NCBI GenBank assembly: GCA_964394905.1
Contig: CAYMZF010000008.1
Span: 1-28,668, forward strand
DNA from: GCA-002840305 sp964394905
Lineage (GTDB): Bacteria; Patescibacteriota; Patescibacteriia; Patescibacteriales; UBA12465
Direction of reading: 5' to 3'
Length of the DNA: 28,668 nucleotides
Shown: positions 16,721 to 24,138 of the stretch, piece after piece
Numbering within the stretch: position 1 is the stretch's first letter
Layout: every line of letters starts with the position of its first letter
Translations under genes and position numbers: made by a program
The notes under the pieces: model-generated
The model's database searches: none
The model's input: only the letters and a program-made list of their open reading frames with translations
Told to the model about the DNA's origin: nothing

Positions 16721-17542
16721 ATGTTTGATTTTTTAAAAAATAAAGAAAGAAAAAAAGTCGGTTTAGTTTTAGGTAGTGGCGGTTTTAGGGGTCCGGCTCA
16801 TATCGCCGTTATTAAGACTTTGGTAAACAACGGAATTCCGATTGATTATATTTCTGGTTGTAGTATTGGATCTATAGTTGGAGCTCATTATGCGCTTTTT
16901 CAAGATGTTAATAAATTGGAAAAAGATTTACTAAATCAACAAAATAACAAATTTTCTCATTTAAGGGATTTAAGTTTTAAACAAGGATTACTTAGCGGTA
17001 AAACTTTTGAAAAGTCTTTTAAAAAAATGTATGAAGGAAAAAGTTTTGCCGATACTAAAATTCCTTTAAATTTGGTAGCCACGGATTTAATGACCGGCGA
17101 ACCCTATATTTTTAAAAGCGGTGATATTTCCAAAGCGGTTCGAGCCAGTATTTCTATTCCGTTTACTTTTAAACCGATAAAACAAGGTAATAGTTTATTG
17201 GTTGACGGAGGAATGAGTGCTCCGGTTCCTGATTTTGTAGTTAAGGATATGGGAGCTGATATTGTTATTTCCGTTAATCTTTATCGTCATTATAAGTTAG
17301 ATAAAAAAGATTTAAGTTTATCCAAATCCAGTTCTCGCTCTTTGGAAATTTTATTAACTAATATTTCTAATCGCAGTATAACTTGTTCGGATATAATAAT
17401 AAATCCCGATATTTCCAAATATTCGGAATTGTCTCGTTTAAAAACTTACTTTAATAAAAAAATCGCTTTAGATATAATGAAAATAGCTGAACAAGAAACT
17501 TTAAAAGCTATTCCGGCTATTAAAAAATTGCTTCAATTTTAA
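16721..17542 (+). CDS. Patatin-like phospholipase (RssA/NTE type)
   Basis: A 273-aa serine lipid hydrolase, probably cytoplasmic or peripheral at the membrane. The oxyanion-hole motif GSGGFRG (18-24), nucleophile elbow GCSIGS with Ser48, and catalytic Asp in DGG (162-164) are all present, as in bacterial RssA/YlbK-type patatins. There is no signal peptide. It lies 5 nt after uvrA and is probably co-transcribed with the cardiolipin-synthase-like gene two genes upstream, so a role in membrane lipid turnover is reasonable. The substrate cannot be read from sequence. A 7-bp hairpin (17550-17568) after the stop lacks a T tract. Confidence 0.9.
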   Translation: MFDFLKNKERKKVGLVLGSGGFRGPAHIAVIKTLVNNGIPIDYISGCSIGSIVGAHYALFQDVNKLEKDLLNQQNNKFSHLRDLSFKQGLLSGKTFEKSFKKMYEGKSFADTKIPLNLVATDLMTGEPYIFKSGDISKAVRASISIPFTFKPIKQGNSLLVDGGMSAPVPDFVVKDMGADIVISVNLYRHYKLDKKDLSLSKSSSRSLEILLTNISNRSITCSDIIINPDISKYSELSRLKTYFNKKIALDIMKIAEQETLKAIPAIKKLLQF

Positions 17543-17596
17543 GTTTTTTCTCTAAATAGTTTTTAGAGTAGGGCTAATATATAGTCTTTTTATATA

Positions 17597-17642
17597 ATAT
17601 GTCAATATATTTGTCTTATTAATGTAAAAATACTTGACATAT
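17597..17642 (+). promoter_or_regulatory. Dyad operator of the toxin-antitoxin-like module
   Basis: ATATGTCAA (17597-17605) and TTGACATAT (17634-17642) are perfect 9-bp inverted repeats 28 nt apart. The right arm contains the -35 box. This fits autorepression by the HTH protein encoded downstream. Confidence 0.6.
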
Positions 17643-17661
17643 ATTTTAAATGATTTATAAT
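17634..17661 (+). promoter_or_regulatory. Consensus promoter of the toxin-antitoxin-like module
   Basis: A perfect -35 TTGACA (17634-17639), a 16-nt spacer and a perfect -10 TATAAT (17656-17661). Transcription would start near 17668, 20 nt before the ATG. It is the strongest-looking promoter in the window, as expected of a repressed module. Confidence 0.85.
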
Positions 17662-17687
17662 ATAAGTATAATATTAATTATAATTAT

Positions 17688-18377
17688 ATGATTAAGAAGT
17701 TTAATCAATTTATAAAAGAACTTAGAGAAAAAAAGGGCATGTCACAACAAGAAATAGCTGATAAATTAGGGATGTCTCGTCCTTCTTATATCTCGGTTGA
17801 ACAAGGGAAAAAGGAGTTGTCTTTATCTGAAGCACAAAAAATTTCTAATATTTTTGGAGTTAGTTTAAAAGATATAGAAACCGGAGTTGTTCCTGATTAT
17901 GAAAAATATAAAGAAATGATCCTTTCTTTTTTAAGATCTTTTAGCTTTAATGGGGATGGCAAAATACCAAAAACTAAATTGGCTAAATTAGTATATTTAG
18001 CTGATTTTGCTTGGTTTTACGAGAAAATGGAGAGTATGAGTGGTATGCAATATCGTCGAATTCAATATGGTCCAGTTCCGGATTTGTATTTTCGTGCCTT
18101 AGATGAACTTGAAGAAGAGGGGAAAATAAGTAGAGACAATAAAAAAAGTGATATTATTTTAATTAGTGAAAATGATGGTTCAAAAAAAGAAAAATTGGAT
18201 AGAATAAAAAAAGAAGAATTAAACTTAATTAAAAAGATAACTAAAAAATGGCAAGATAAAAAAACCAGGGAAATAGTTAATTTTACTCATGGGCAATTGC
18301 CTTATAAACTATGTTCGCCTGACGAAATAATACCATACGAACTTATTATTCAGGAAGATCCGGAATATGTCTATTAG
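17688..18377 (+). CDS. HTH-Panacea (DUF4065) antitoxin-like regulator
   Basis: A 229-aa protein with an XRE-type helix-turn-helix (about 6-60: GMSQQEIADKLGMSRPSYISVEQG) and a Panacea/DUF4065 domain (about 74-206: TKLAKLVYLADFAWFYE, YGPVPDLYFRALDELEEEGKI, HGQLPY). Panacea domains are known as general toxin-neutralising modules in bacterial and phage toxin-antitoxin pairs. The stop codon overlaps the next gene by 11 nt, the usual coupling in such pairs. The HTH part probably autorepresses the promoter through the dyad at 17597-17642. Neutralisation of the downstream protein is inferred from domain type and overlap, not demonstrated. Confidence 0.88.
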   Translation: MIKKFNQFIKELREKKGMSQQEIADKLGMSRPSYISVEQGKKELSLSEAQKISNIFGVSLKDIETGVVPDYEKYKEMILSFLRSFSFNGDGKIPKTKLAKLVYLADFAWFYEKMESMSGMQYRRIQYGPVPDLYFRALDELEEEGKISRDNKKSDIILISENDGSKKEKLDRIKKEELNLIKKITKKWQDKKTREIVNFTHGQLPYKLCSPDEIIPYELIIQEDPEYVY

Positions 18378-18759
18378 TTATACTGTTAAAATAGAAGAAT
18401 TTGCCCAAAATCATTATATAAAATTTTTTTCTAAAAAATATAAAAATTTTTGGGATGTTACTATAAAAAGTATAGTTTTAGAATTGGAACATTTTGATGA
18501 ATTTTTAAAAACGGATCATATTGATTTAATTAGTTGTTGTGAGAGTATTACTGTTTTTAAATCTGATTTTCGTGTAGCCGGTACGAAATTTTCTAGAAAG
18601 GCTTCGGGTAATAGATATATAGTATCACTAGATAAGAATAAAAATGAACTTAGAATATTATTAATATATCATAAAAATAATATTGGCGATAAAAATGAAA
18701 CAGCTACTTGGAAAAAAATAATTAAGGATAATTATGCGGGTTATAATTTTTTAAATTAA
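18367..18759 (+). CDS. RelE/ParE-like toxin candidate
   Basis: A 130-aa basic protein that starts inside the last codons of the Panacea gene. The C-terminal half (GNRYIVSLDKNKNELRILLIYHKNNI) has the strand pattern of RelE/ParE toxins, which cleave mRNA on ribosomes or poison gyrase. Identity rests on this pattern plus position; I cannot name a specific family. The N-terminal half (about 1-65), with KKYKNFWDVTIKSI, is longer than in minimal RelE. It ends with a conserved-looking ETATWKKIIKDNY. No Shine-Dalgarno sequence is present, so translation is likely coupled to the upstream gene. Confidence 0.65.
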   Translation: MSISYTVKIEEFAQNHYIKFFSKKYKNFWDVTIKSIVLELEHFDEFLKTDHIDLISCCESITVFKSDFRVAGTKFSRKASGNRYIVSLDKNKNELRILLIYHKNNIGDKNETATWKKIIKDNYAGYNFLN

Positions 18760-18781
18760 ATATTAATTGATAAAACAAATA

Positions 18782-18809
18782 AAAAGTAGTCGCTTATGCG
18801 ACTACTTTT
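18782..18809. terminator. Bidirectional terminator between convergent operons
   Basis: A perfect 12-bp stem AAAAGTAGTCGC / GCGACTACTTTT with TTAT loop, flanked by A-rich and T-rich runs on both sides. It can serve the toxin gene on the plus strand and the phosphodiesterase gene on the minus strand. Confidence 0.92.
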
Positions 18810-18833
18810 ATTTTTATTGCTAAATACTTATTT

Positions 18834-19322
18834 CTAATGAATTAATTTTAATTTAATTTTTCCACTGATATTATCCCAGATAGCAAAACTTGGTTTTTGA
18901 AAGACACCGCCCAAAGTTCCCGGATTAATTAAGGTCGCTTTATTTTTCATGGATTGCCAAGGTTTATGAGTATGACCGTAAAAAATAAAATTAATGTTTT
19001 TTTCTTGATCAAATATGTTTTTAATAAAAGCCGGTTCGTGACATAAACCGACATTAAAATTTCCTAATTGACAAAGACCGAATCTTCCCAAGTATTTTAT
19101 ATTTTTGTATTTTTCCAAATCCGATTCTAAATAAATTTCCGCGTTGCCTTTTATTAAATAAATTTGTTTTGTAAAAGTGGTGGCTAATTTTTCTAAAGTT
19201 TCATTATTAGTTACATCACCGCAACAGATTATTTGGTCAATATTTTCAGCGATGATCATGCTGAAAAAAATATCAAGTGTAGCCAAATTGTCATGAATAT
19301 CGGAAATTATCGCTATCTTCAT
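18834..19322 (-). CDS. YfcE/MJ0936-family metallophosphoesterase
   Basis: A 162-aa calcineurin-like phosphodiesterase. Metal-binding motifs are in order: DIH (D8, H10), GDV (D36), GNAE (N60), CHEP (H95) and GHTH (H117, H119). Length and motif order match the small YfcE/MJ0936 group, which cleaves phosphodiesters such as model nucleotides; the natural substrate is unknown. The GNHD/GNCD motif reads GNAE here, a mild departure. The start overlaps the translin-family stop in an ATGA arrangement, so the two are translationally coupled, suggesting a shared nucleic-acid or nucleotide task. Confidence 0.9.
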   Translation of the reverse strand: MKIAIISDIHDNLATLDIFFSMIIAENIDQIICCGDVTNNETLEKLATTFTKQIYLIKGNAEIYLESDLEKYKNIKYLGRFGLCQLGNFNVGLCHEPAFIKNIFDQEKNINFIFYGHTHKPWQSMKNKATLINPGTLGGVFQKPSFAIWDNISGKIKLKLIH

Positions 19323-19891
19323 AATCGTTTTAAACTAATTTCATAATCAATTTGTTCAATCTTTTTTAAATTTCCTCGAGCTTGATCATATTTGGTTCGT
19401 AAATAGCCGGTAATATCAAAGTCTATTAATTCATTTAAAACCTCATTAATGGCCGCTTTTATAGGTTTAATTTCGTTTAAGTTTTTATCAATAATTTCAT
19501 TAACCGCCCGACGGACTAATTCACCGGTAAAATCACATAGACCCCCGATATATGATTCAATCGGAACATTAACTTCCTTTATTTTGTCTATTTTTCCGGT
19601 ACTGACAAAATTAAAAAATAATTTAGCTTCCGTATATTCTTCCATTCCGGCCATAAAAGCTCCTTCTTCGGTAGCTCTTCCACTACCAAAATTTTTTATA
19701 ATTTGACTTATCATTTTTTCGTTATCATTCAATTTTTCATTAGCCAATTTTAAATCCTTACGATGAACGGCAAAAATAGCTTTTTTGGAATTATTTAAAA
19801 TAATATTGGATAAACTGATTATCTGACGACGATCGTTATTTTTTTTTAAATAATCTTTTTTTAAAGAATCAATAAATTTCTTGTTTAACAT
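19319..19891 (-). CDS. Translin-family (TRAX-like) nucleic-acid-binding protein
   Basis: A 190-aa all-helical protein resembling translin/TRAX. Recognisable parts are the R..II..S...I N-terminal helix, EEYTEAKLFF (84-93), GLCDFTGELVRR (117-128) and YLRTKYDQARGNLKKIE (163-179), the same order as eukaryotic and archaeal translins. These proteins form octameric shells that bind single-stranded RNA or DNA, and TRAX uses acidic residues as an RNase. Several acidic candidates are present (E84, E85, E88, D120, E124), but which are catalytic cannot be decided here. It lies 20 nt after the tandem PilB gene and overlaps the phosphodiesterase gene by 4 nt. Translins are mainly known from eukaryotes and archaea. 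Confidence 0.82.
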   Translation of the reverse strand: MLNKKFIDSLKKDYLKKNNDRRQIISLSNIILNNSKKAIFAVHRKDLKLANEKLNDNEKMISQIIKNFGSGRATEEGAFMAGMEEYTEAKLFFNFVSTGKIDKIKEVNVPIESYIGGLCDFTGELVRRAVNEIIDKNLNEIKPIKAAINEVLNELIDFDITGYLRTKYDQARGNLKKIEQIDYEISLKRL

Positions 19892-19911
19892 AGTTTTATT
19901 TAGTTTTTAGT

Positions 19912-22900
19912 TTATTTAGTGGCTCGGAATACTTCTTCAATACTGGTTAATCCGGCCAAAGCTTTTAAGATTCCGTCTTGTAACATGGTAATCATACCGT
20001 CTTCCATAGCTATTTTTTCTATTTCTTGATCGCTTATAGTTTCGTTCATAATTGCTTTGGAAATGGCGGGACTCATTTCTAAAATTTCATATAGACCTAA
20101 TTGTCCCCTGTAACCGATATTATTACATTCAGAACAACCTTTACTGTGATAAAATTTTAATTCACTAGGCATAACAAACTTTGGATTTTTAATCATTTTT
20201 AAAGTTTCTTTTATTTTATTTAAAGTTTCAGCGTCTAAAACGACTTCTTCTTTTTCGCAATACGGACATAATTTTCTGACTAATCTTTGTCCGATGGCGC
20301 ATTCCAAGGTATTAGCCAAGGTTTGTCGTTCAATATTTAATCCCATAAAACGAGAAACGGCTCCGGCGGCACTATTAGTATGAATAGTTGATAAAACTAA
20401 ATGTCCGGTGGAAGCGGCTTCTAAAGCGATTTTAGCGGTTTCATTGTCTCTTATTTCTCCAATCATTAAAATATTTGGATTTTGTCTAAGAAGAGATCTC
20501 ATAGCTGAAGCAAAAGTATAGCCGGCGGTATTATCAACTTGAGTTTGAATAACCCCATCCATTTGATATTCAATCGGATCTTCAATAGTAATTATTTTTG
20601 TATCCGGAGTATTAACCTTTTTTAAAATACTGTATAAAGTGGTGGTTTTACCGCTACCAGTCGGACCGGTGGTTAAAATAATACCCTTAGTTTTTAAAAT
20701 AGTCTTTTTTATTATCGGTAAAGCATATTGAGAAAAACCTAAGTTGGTTAAATTTAAATTTTTTCCTTCATCACTAAGCAGTCTGATAACAATAGTTTCG
20801 CCATAACCGCCGGAGATAATTGAAACTCGACAATCTAATTTATTATTATCCGGCAAATCTATTGAAAAACGTCCGTCAATAGTGGCTATTTTAACATTAG
20901 TGGCAAAGCCGGAAAGTATTTTTATTTCTCCCAGTAATGGCAAGAAAGAATTTTTTGGTAAATCTAAAATATCGTGTAAAAAACCATCAATTCTAAAACG
21001 AATTTTAACATTTTTATCGTTTGGTTCAACATGAATATCTCCGGCGTTTAATTCAATGGCTAACGCTAAAATACTGGAAATTAAATCTTTGGCCGGAATT
21101 TGTTTTAATTTTTCGGCCATTTGAGGTAAATCTTTTAGCATCTCTTTAGCTTCAAGCATTTTAGTTTTTTCTAGTTTTATACCTCGGCTGATAGTTTGTG
21201 ATAGAGCGACATTATATAATTCGTCAATATAATCAAAATTTCCGATAACTCGATAAATTTCCTCTAAGCTGGTTTGACCGGCGGCCGCTTTTAAAACGCC
21301 GTCTTGTAACATTGTAACCATACCGTTTTCAATGGCCTGTTTTAATATTTTAAAAGATGGAGCATTATCCATGGTTAATTGTTTAATGGCGTCATCCATG
21401 GTAAAAATTTCGTAAATACCAATTCGTCCTTTATAGCCGATACCACTACAAGCTTCACAACCGGGTCCTACTTGATAAAAAGTTGGTAAGGTGCTAGGAA
21501 TGGTAATTTCAGCTTTAGATGAAATTACGGCTAATATTTTTTTAACTTGAAGTTCGTCTTCAGTAGTTAACTTTTGAATTTGTCTGCACTTAGGACATAA
21601 TTTTCTAACCAATCTTTGACCGACAACGGCATTAATGGAAGGTAATAATAAATATGGTTTTATACCCATGTCCGTTAAACGAGGAATAACTCCGGCGGCA
21701 TCGTTGGTGTGAAGAGTTGATAATACTAAATGACCGGTTAAACTGGCCTGAATAGCTATTTCAGCTGTTTCTAAATCTCGAACTTCACCGACCATCACAA
21801 TATCGGGGTCTTGGCGCAAAACTGATCTTAAACCTGAAGCAAAAGTATAACCGGCTTTGGCGTCAATTTGACTTTGGTTAATTCCGGTTAATTGATATTC
21901 AATCGGATCCTCTAAAGTAATTATTTTGGTTCCCGGTTGGTTTAATTGATTTAAAATAGCATAAAGAGTGGTGGTTTTACCGCTACCGGTCGGACCGGTG
22001 GTTAATACTAAACCGTTTGGTTTTTCAATTTCTTTTTTTAGTATTTTGTAGGCTTGAGGACTTAAACCCAAATCATCAAAAGATAATCCGACTGAGCTGG
22101 ATTTTAATAATCGCATAACGACACTTTCACCAAAAGCGGTTGGCAAAAAAGACGCCCGAACATCAATATGATCATTTTTTAGAAAAACTGAGAAACGACC
22201 ATCCTGGGGTTTGTCTTCAATGTTTATTTTGACTCCCGCTAAAATTTTCATACGGGAAATTATTTTTTTCCATTTGTCTTTTTCAATAGTAGCGGCTTCT
22301 TGCAAAACACCATCAATTCTTAATCGGATAATAATATTGTCGGCTTCCGCTTCAATATGGATATCGCTGGAATTAGTTTTTAAAGCGGTGGCCAAAAGCA
22401 AGGTGACAATATCAGAAACGCTTACTTCACGTATTTTATCGTTTAAACTTTTGTAATCGGTAATAGCGCTTTTAAACTTTTCCAAATCTTCTTCGGTTAT
22501 TTCCACTCCTTTTATATTTTTTTTAAGCTTAGGTATTATTTTATAGACATTTAAAGCATAGTCTAAACTATTTTTTGAAACAAAAAACAAACTACTTTTA
22601 GTAAAGTAAGTTTTATTAAGTTCGTCGATTATAGTTTTAATTTTAGCGTTGTTCGGATTAGTGGTGCCTAATTTAATATTTTCACCGTCATAAAAAAAAC
22701 AGACCAATTTTTCTTTAATGGCTTGATCTTCCGGTATTAGTAGCATGGCCTCATGATCTATCGGAAAGCCAAATAAATCAACATAAGACAAACCCAGTTT
22801 TTGGGCTTGAATTTGAGTTTGTCGCTCGATGTCTTTATTTGTTATTTCCTGTTGTTTTTTGGATAGTTTATCTTGGGCACTGTTATTGTTTTTATCGTTT

Positions 22901-22935
22901 TTAAACAAACTGGAAATTGAATCAAATCCACTCAT
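19912..22935 (-). CDS. pilB: Tandem PilB/GspE-type ATPase (two ATPase modules in one protein)
   Basis: A 1007-aa protein with two secretion/type IV pilus ATPases head to tail. The first has an MshE-N-like N-terminal domain (about 38-135), Walker A GPTGSGKT (314-321), Asp box LEDPIEY (341-347), Walker B MVGEVRD (381-387), GHLVLSTLHT and a zinc module C447/C450 with C493/C496. The second has no MshE-N domain but repeats the rest: Walker A (757-764), IEDPIEY, MIGEIRD (824-830), GHLVLSTIHT and zinc module C890/C893 with C934/C937. Both look catalytically intact. Normal PilB is about 550-580 aa and acts as a hexamer powering pilus extension. The linker is about 565-610. A multi-spanning membrane protein precedes it by 4 nt; no pilins or PilC lie in the window. 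Confidence 0.95.
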   Translation of the reverse strand: MSGFDSISSLFKNDKNNNSAQDKLSKKQQEITNKDIERQTQIQAQKLGLSYVDLFGFPIDHEAMLLIPEDQAIKEKLVCFFYDGENIKLGTTNPNNAKIKTIIDELNKTYFTKSSLFFVSKNSLDYALNVYKIIPKLKKNIKGVEITEEDLEKFKSAITDYKSLNDKIREVSVSDIVTLLLATALKTNSSDIHIEAEADNIIIRLRIDGVLQEAATIEKDKWKKIISRMKILAGVKINIEDKPQDGRFSVFLKNDHIDVRASFLPTAFGESVVMRLLKSSSVGLSFDDLGLSPQAYKILKKEIEKPNGLVLTTGPTGSGKTTTLYAILNQLNQPGTKIITLEDPIEYQLTGINQSQIDAKAGYTFASGLRSVLRQDPDIVMVGEVRDLETAEIAIQASLTGHLVLSTLHTNDAAGVIPRLTDMGIKPYLLLPSINAVVGQRLVRKLCPKCRQIQKLTTEDELQVKKILAVISSKAEITIPSTLPTFYQVGPGCEACSGIGYKGRIGIYEIFTMDDAIKQLTMDNAPSFKILKQAIENGMVTMLQDGVLKAAAGQTSLEEIYRVIGNFDYIDELYNVALSQTISRGIKLEKTKMLEAKEMLKDLPQMAEKLKQIPAKDLISSILALAIELNAGDIHVEPNDKNVKIRFRIDGFLHDILDLPKNSFLPLLGEIKILSGFATNVKIATIDGRFSIDLPDNNKLDCRVSIISGGYGETIVIRLLSDEGKNLNLTNLGFSQYALPIIKKTILKTKGIILTTGPTGSGKTTTLYSILKKVNTPDTKIITIEDPIEYQMDGVIQTQVDNTAGYTFASAMRSLLRQNPNILMIGEIRDNETAKIALEAASTGHLVLSTIHTNSAAGAVSRFMGLNIERQTLANTLECAIGQRLVRKLCPYCEKEEVVLDAETLNKIKETLKMIKNPKFVMPSELKFYHSKGCSECNNIGYRGQLGLYEILEMSPAISKAIMNETISDQEIEKIAMEDGMITMLQDGILKALAGLTSIEEVFRATK

Positions 22936-22939
22936 AGAT

Positions 22940-23938
22940 TTATTTTAATTCCGTATCTTGAAAAATTCTTTCTATTTTACTGACTTCCTTTTTATCTCTA
23001 AGGGAAATAAATAAATTAGTCCAAGAAGTTATTTGAAAGGTATTTAATAAAGCTCCACCTAATATAGTTATAGCTAATAGAATGAGAATTCCTGTTATTA
23101 TTATTACCCAAAATAGAAGAACTGAGGAAGTCATTAAAACTAAGGCAAAAGCTAAACTGAAGAATAAATAAAAAAGAATAAAAGAAGCAAATGATAATAA
23201 AATGATGGCTAAAATGTTTATTAAAAATAATATTATCGCCATTTCAATACTGATTAACCAATTATTAATAAATAATCTCCAACCTTGTTTGATAGAATTA
23301 ATAAATTTTTTGTTTTCAATAATGGAATAAGCGATAGCGTATTTTAAAACAAAAGAAAAAACTAAAGATAATGGAACGGCGATTATATAAACCAAACCAA
23401 AGATTAAAGCTAAAGTAGTTTGACTTTTAAAAGCTACGGAGACAAGTAATAAACTGGTAAGTAAATAAATGGCGTTTATAACTACAGCAATGATTATATT
23501 TATAGCAAATATCGGCCAAAATTTTTTATTACCGGCTTTAATTCCGTTTTTTATGGACAGTTTTTCTCGGCTGTTTTTAGTTATTTTATTAACCGAACTG
23601 ATTATTCCGATTTGTGAAGAAGTGGCCAACCAAGCAAAAAAAGCGATTAGGGCTAAAATTATCAGTAAAACTAATATTAATAACAAAATAGTGGCAGTAT
23701 CGGTTTTAAATAATTCCAATATATTTTGCCAAGAGTTTTTAGAAAAAATTCCGGTGTTTAAAAAGGTTTTAATATTGTTTAAAATACTTAAACCTGATTC
23801 TTGATTTAAAGAACGGGAAAATATTTTTAATTCCACATTAAAACTTATTAAAGCGGCAAAAAAACCAAAAAACCATAAAAATTTGTTTTTCCAAGATATT
23901 TTCCATGATTCTTTTAAAATAGCTCGATATGATAGCAT
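22940..23938 (-). CDS. Multi-spanning membrane protein, unknown function
   Basis: A 332-aa hydrophobic protein with about six predicted membrane stretches (roughly 20-33, 83-104, 143-168, 177-205, 226-262 and 264-300) and a charged C-terminal tail ending IERIFQDTELK. It opens with SWKISWKNKFLWFFGFFAAL, a Trp-rich amphipathic stretch leading into the first helix, and has a basic IKQGWRLFINNW repeat-like loop at 216-227. I do not recognise a named family or catalytic motif. It is the first gene of the minus-strand operon, ending 4 nt before the tandem PilB, so a membrane partner for that ATPase is possible but unproven; it does not look like PilC. Confidence 0.88.
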   Translation of the reverse strand: MLSYRAILKESWKISWKNKFLWFFGFFAALISFNVELKIFSRSLNQESGLSILNNIKTFLNTGIFSKNSWQNILELFKTDTATILLLILVLLIILALIAFFAWLATSSQIGIISSVNKITKNSREKLSIKNGIKAGNKKFWPIFAINIIIAVVINAIYLLTSLLLVSVAFKSQTTLALIFGLVYIIAVPLSLVFSFVLKYAIAYSIIENKKFINSIKQGWRLFINNWLISIEMAIILFLINILAIILLSFASFILFYLFFSLAFALVLMTSSVLLFWVIIITGILILLAITILGGALLNTFQITSWTNLFISLRDKKEVSKIERIFQDTELK

Positions 23939-23983
23939 ATTTTTTAAAATTTAATTTTAAAATTATATTTAAATTATATCTAA

Positions 23984-24011
23984 ATTATAGCATATTAAAA
24001 AAAAATGTAAA
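23984..24011 (-). promoter_or_regulatory. Promoter of the membrane protein-PilB-translin operon
   Basis: Minus-strand -35 TTTACA (24011 to 24006), 16-nt spacer and consensus -10 TATAAT (23989 to 23984) preceded by TGC, an extended -10. The expected start near 23977 gives a leader of about 40 nt. Confidence 0.75.
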
Positions 24012-24044
24012 AGAAAATTGTCGTTTGATAATTAATACGGTAGT

Positions 24045-24073
24045 TTGCCAAAAAGCCGTAAATAATATACAAT
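24045..24073 (+). promoter_or_regulatory. Promoter of the tRNA-synthetase operon
   Basis: -35 TTGCCA (24045-24050), 17-nt spacer and -10 TACAAT (24068-24073). The -35 region resembles the one at 3186 (both read TTTGCCAAAA). The predicted leader is about 59 nt; no T-box structure or T-box core sequence is visible in it. Confidence 0.6.
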
Positions 24074-24083
24074 AATTGTATAT
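24065..24083 (+). repeat. 19-bp palindrome over the tyrS -10 region
   Basis: ATATACAAT and ATTGTATAT are perfect inverted arms separated by a single A, centred at 24074. It covers the -10 and probable start site, so it could be an operator; AT-only character leaves chance possible. Confidence 0.5.
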
Positions 24084-24138
24084 AATATTGAAATAACTAT
24101 TATCTTGTTGTTTTTTAATATAAATAAAATATAAAAAT

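Noticed and set aside
17550..17568. Terminator after the patatin gene (CTCTAAA/TTTAGAG hairpin)
   Set aside because: The 7-bp stem is not followed by a T tract on either strand.
23469..23804. 111-aa plus-strand frame opposite the membrane protein gene
   Set aside because: It is hydrophobic only because it mirrors membrane-segment codons; there is no promoter and no independent support.
24079..24138. T-box leader for the tRNA-synthetase operon
   Set aside because: The predicted leader is only about 59 nt and has no T-box core sequence or stem arrangement.
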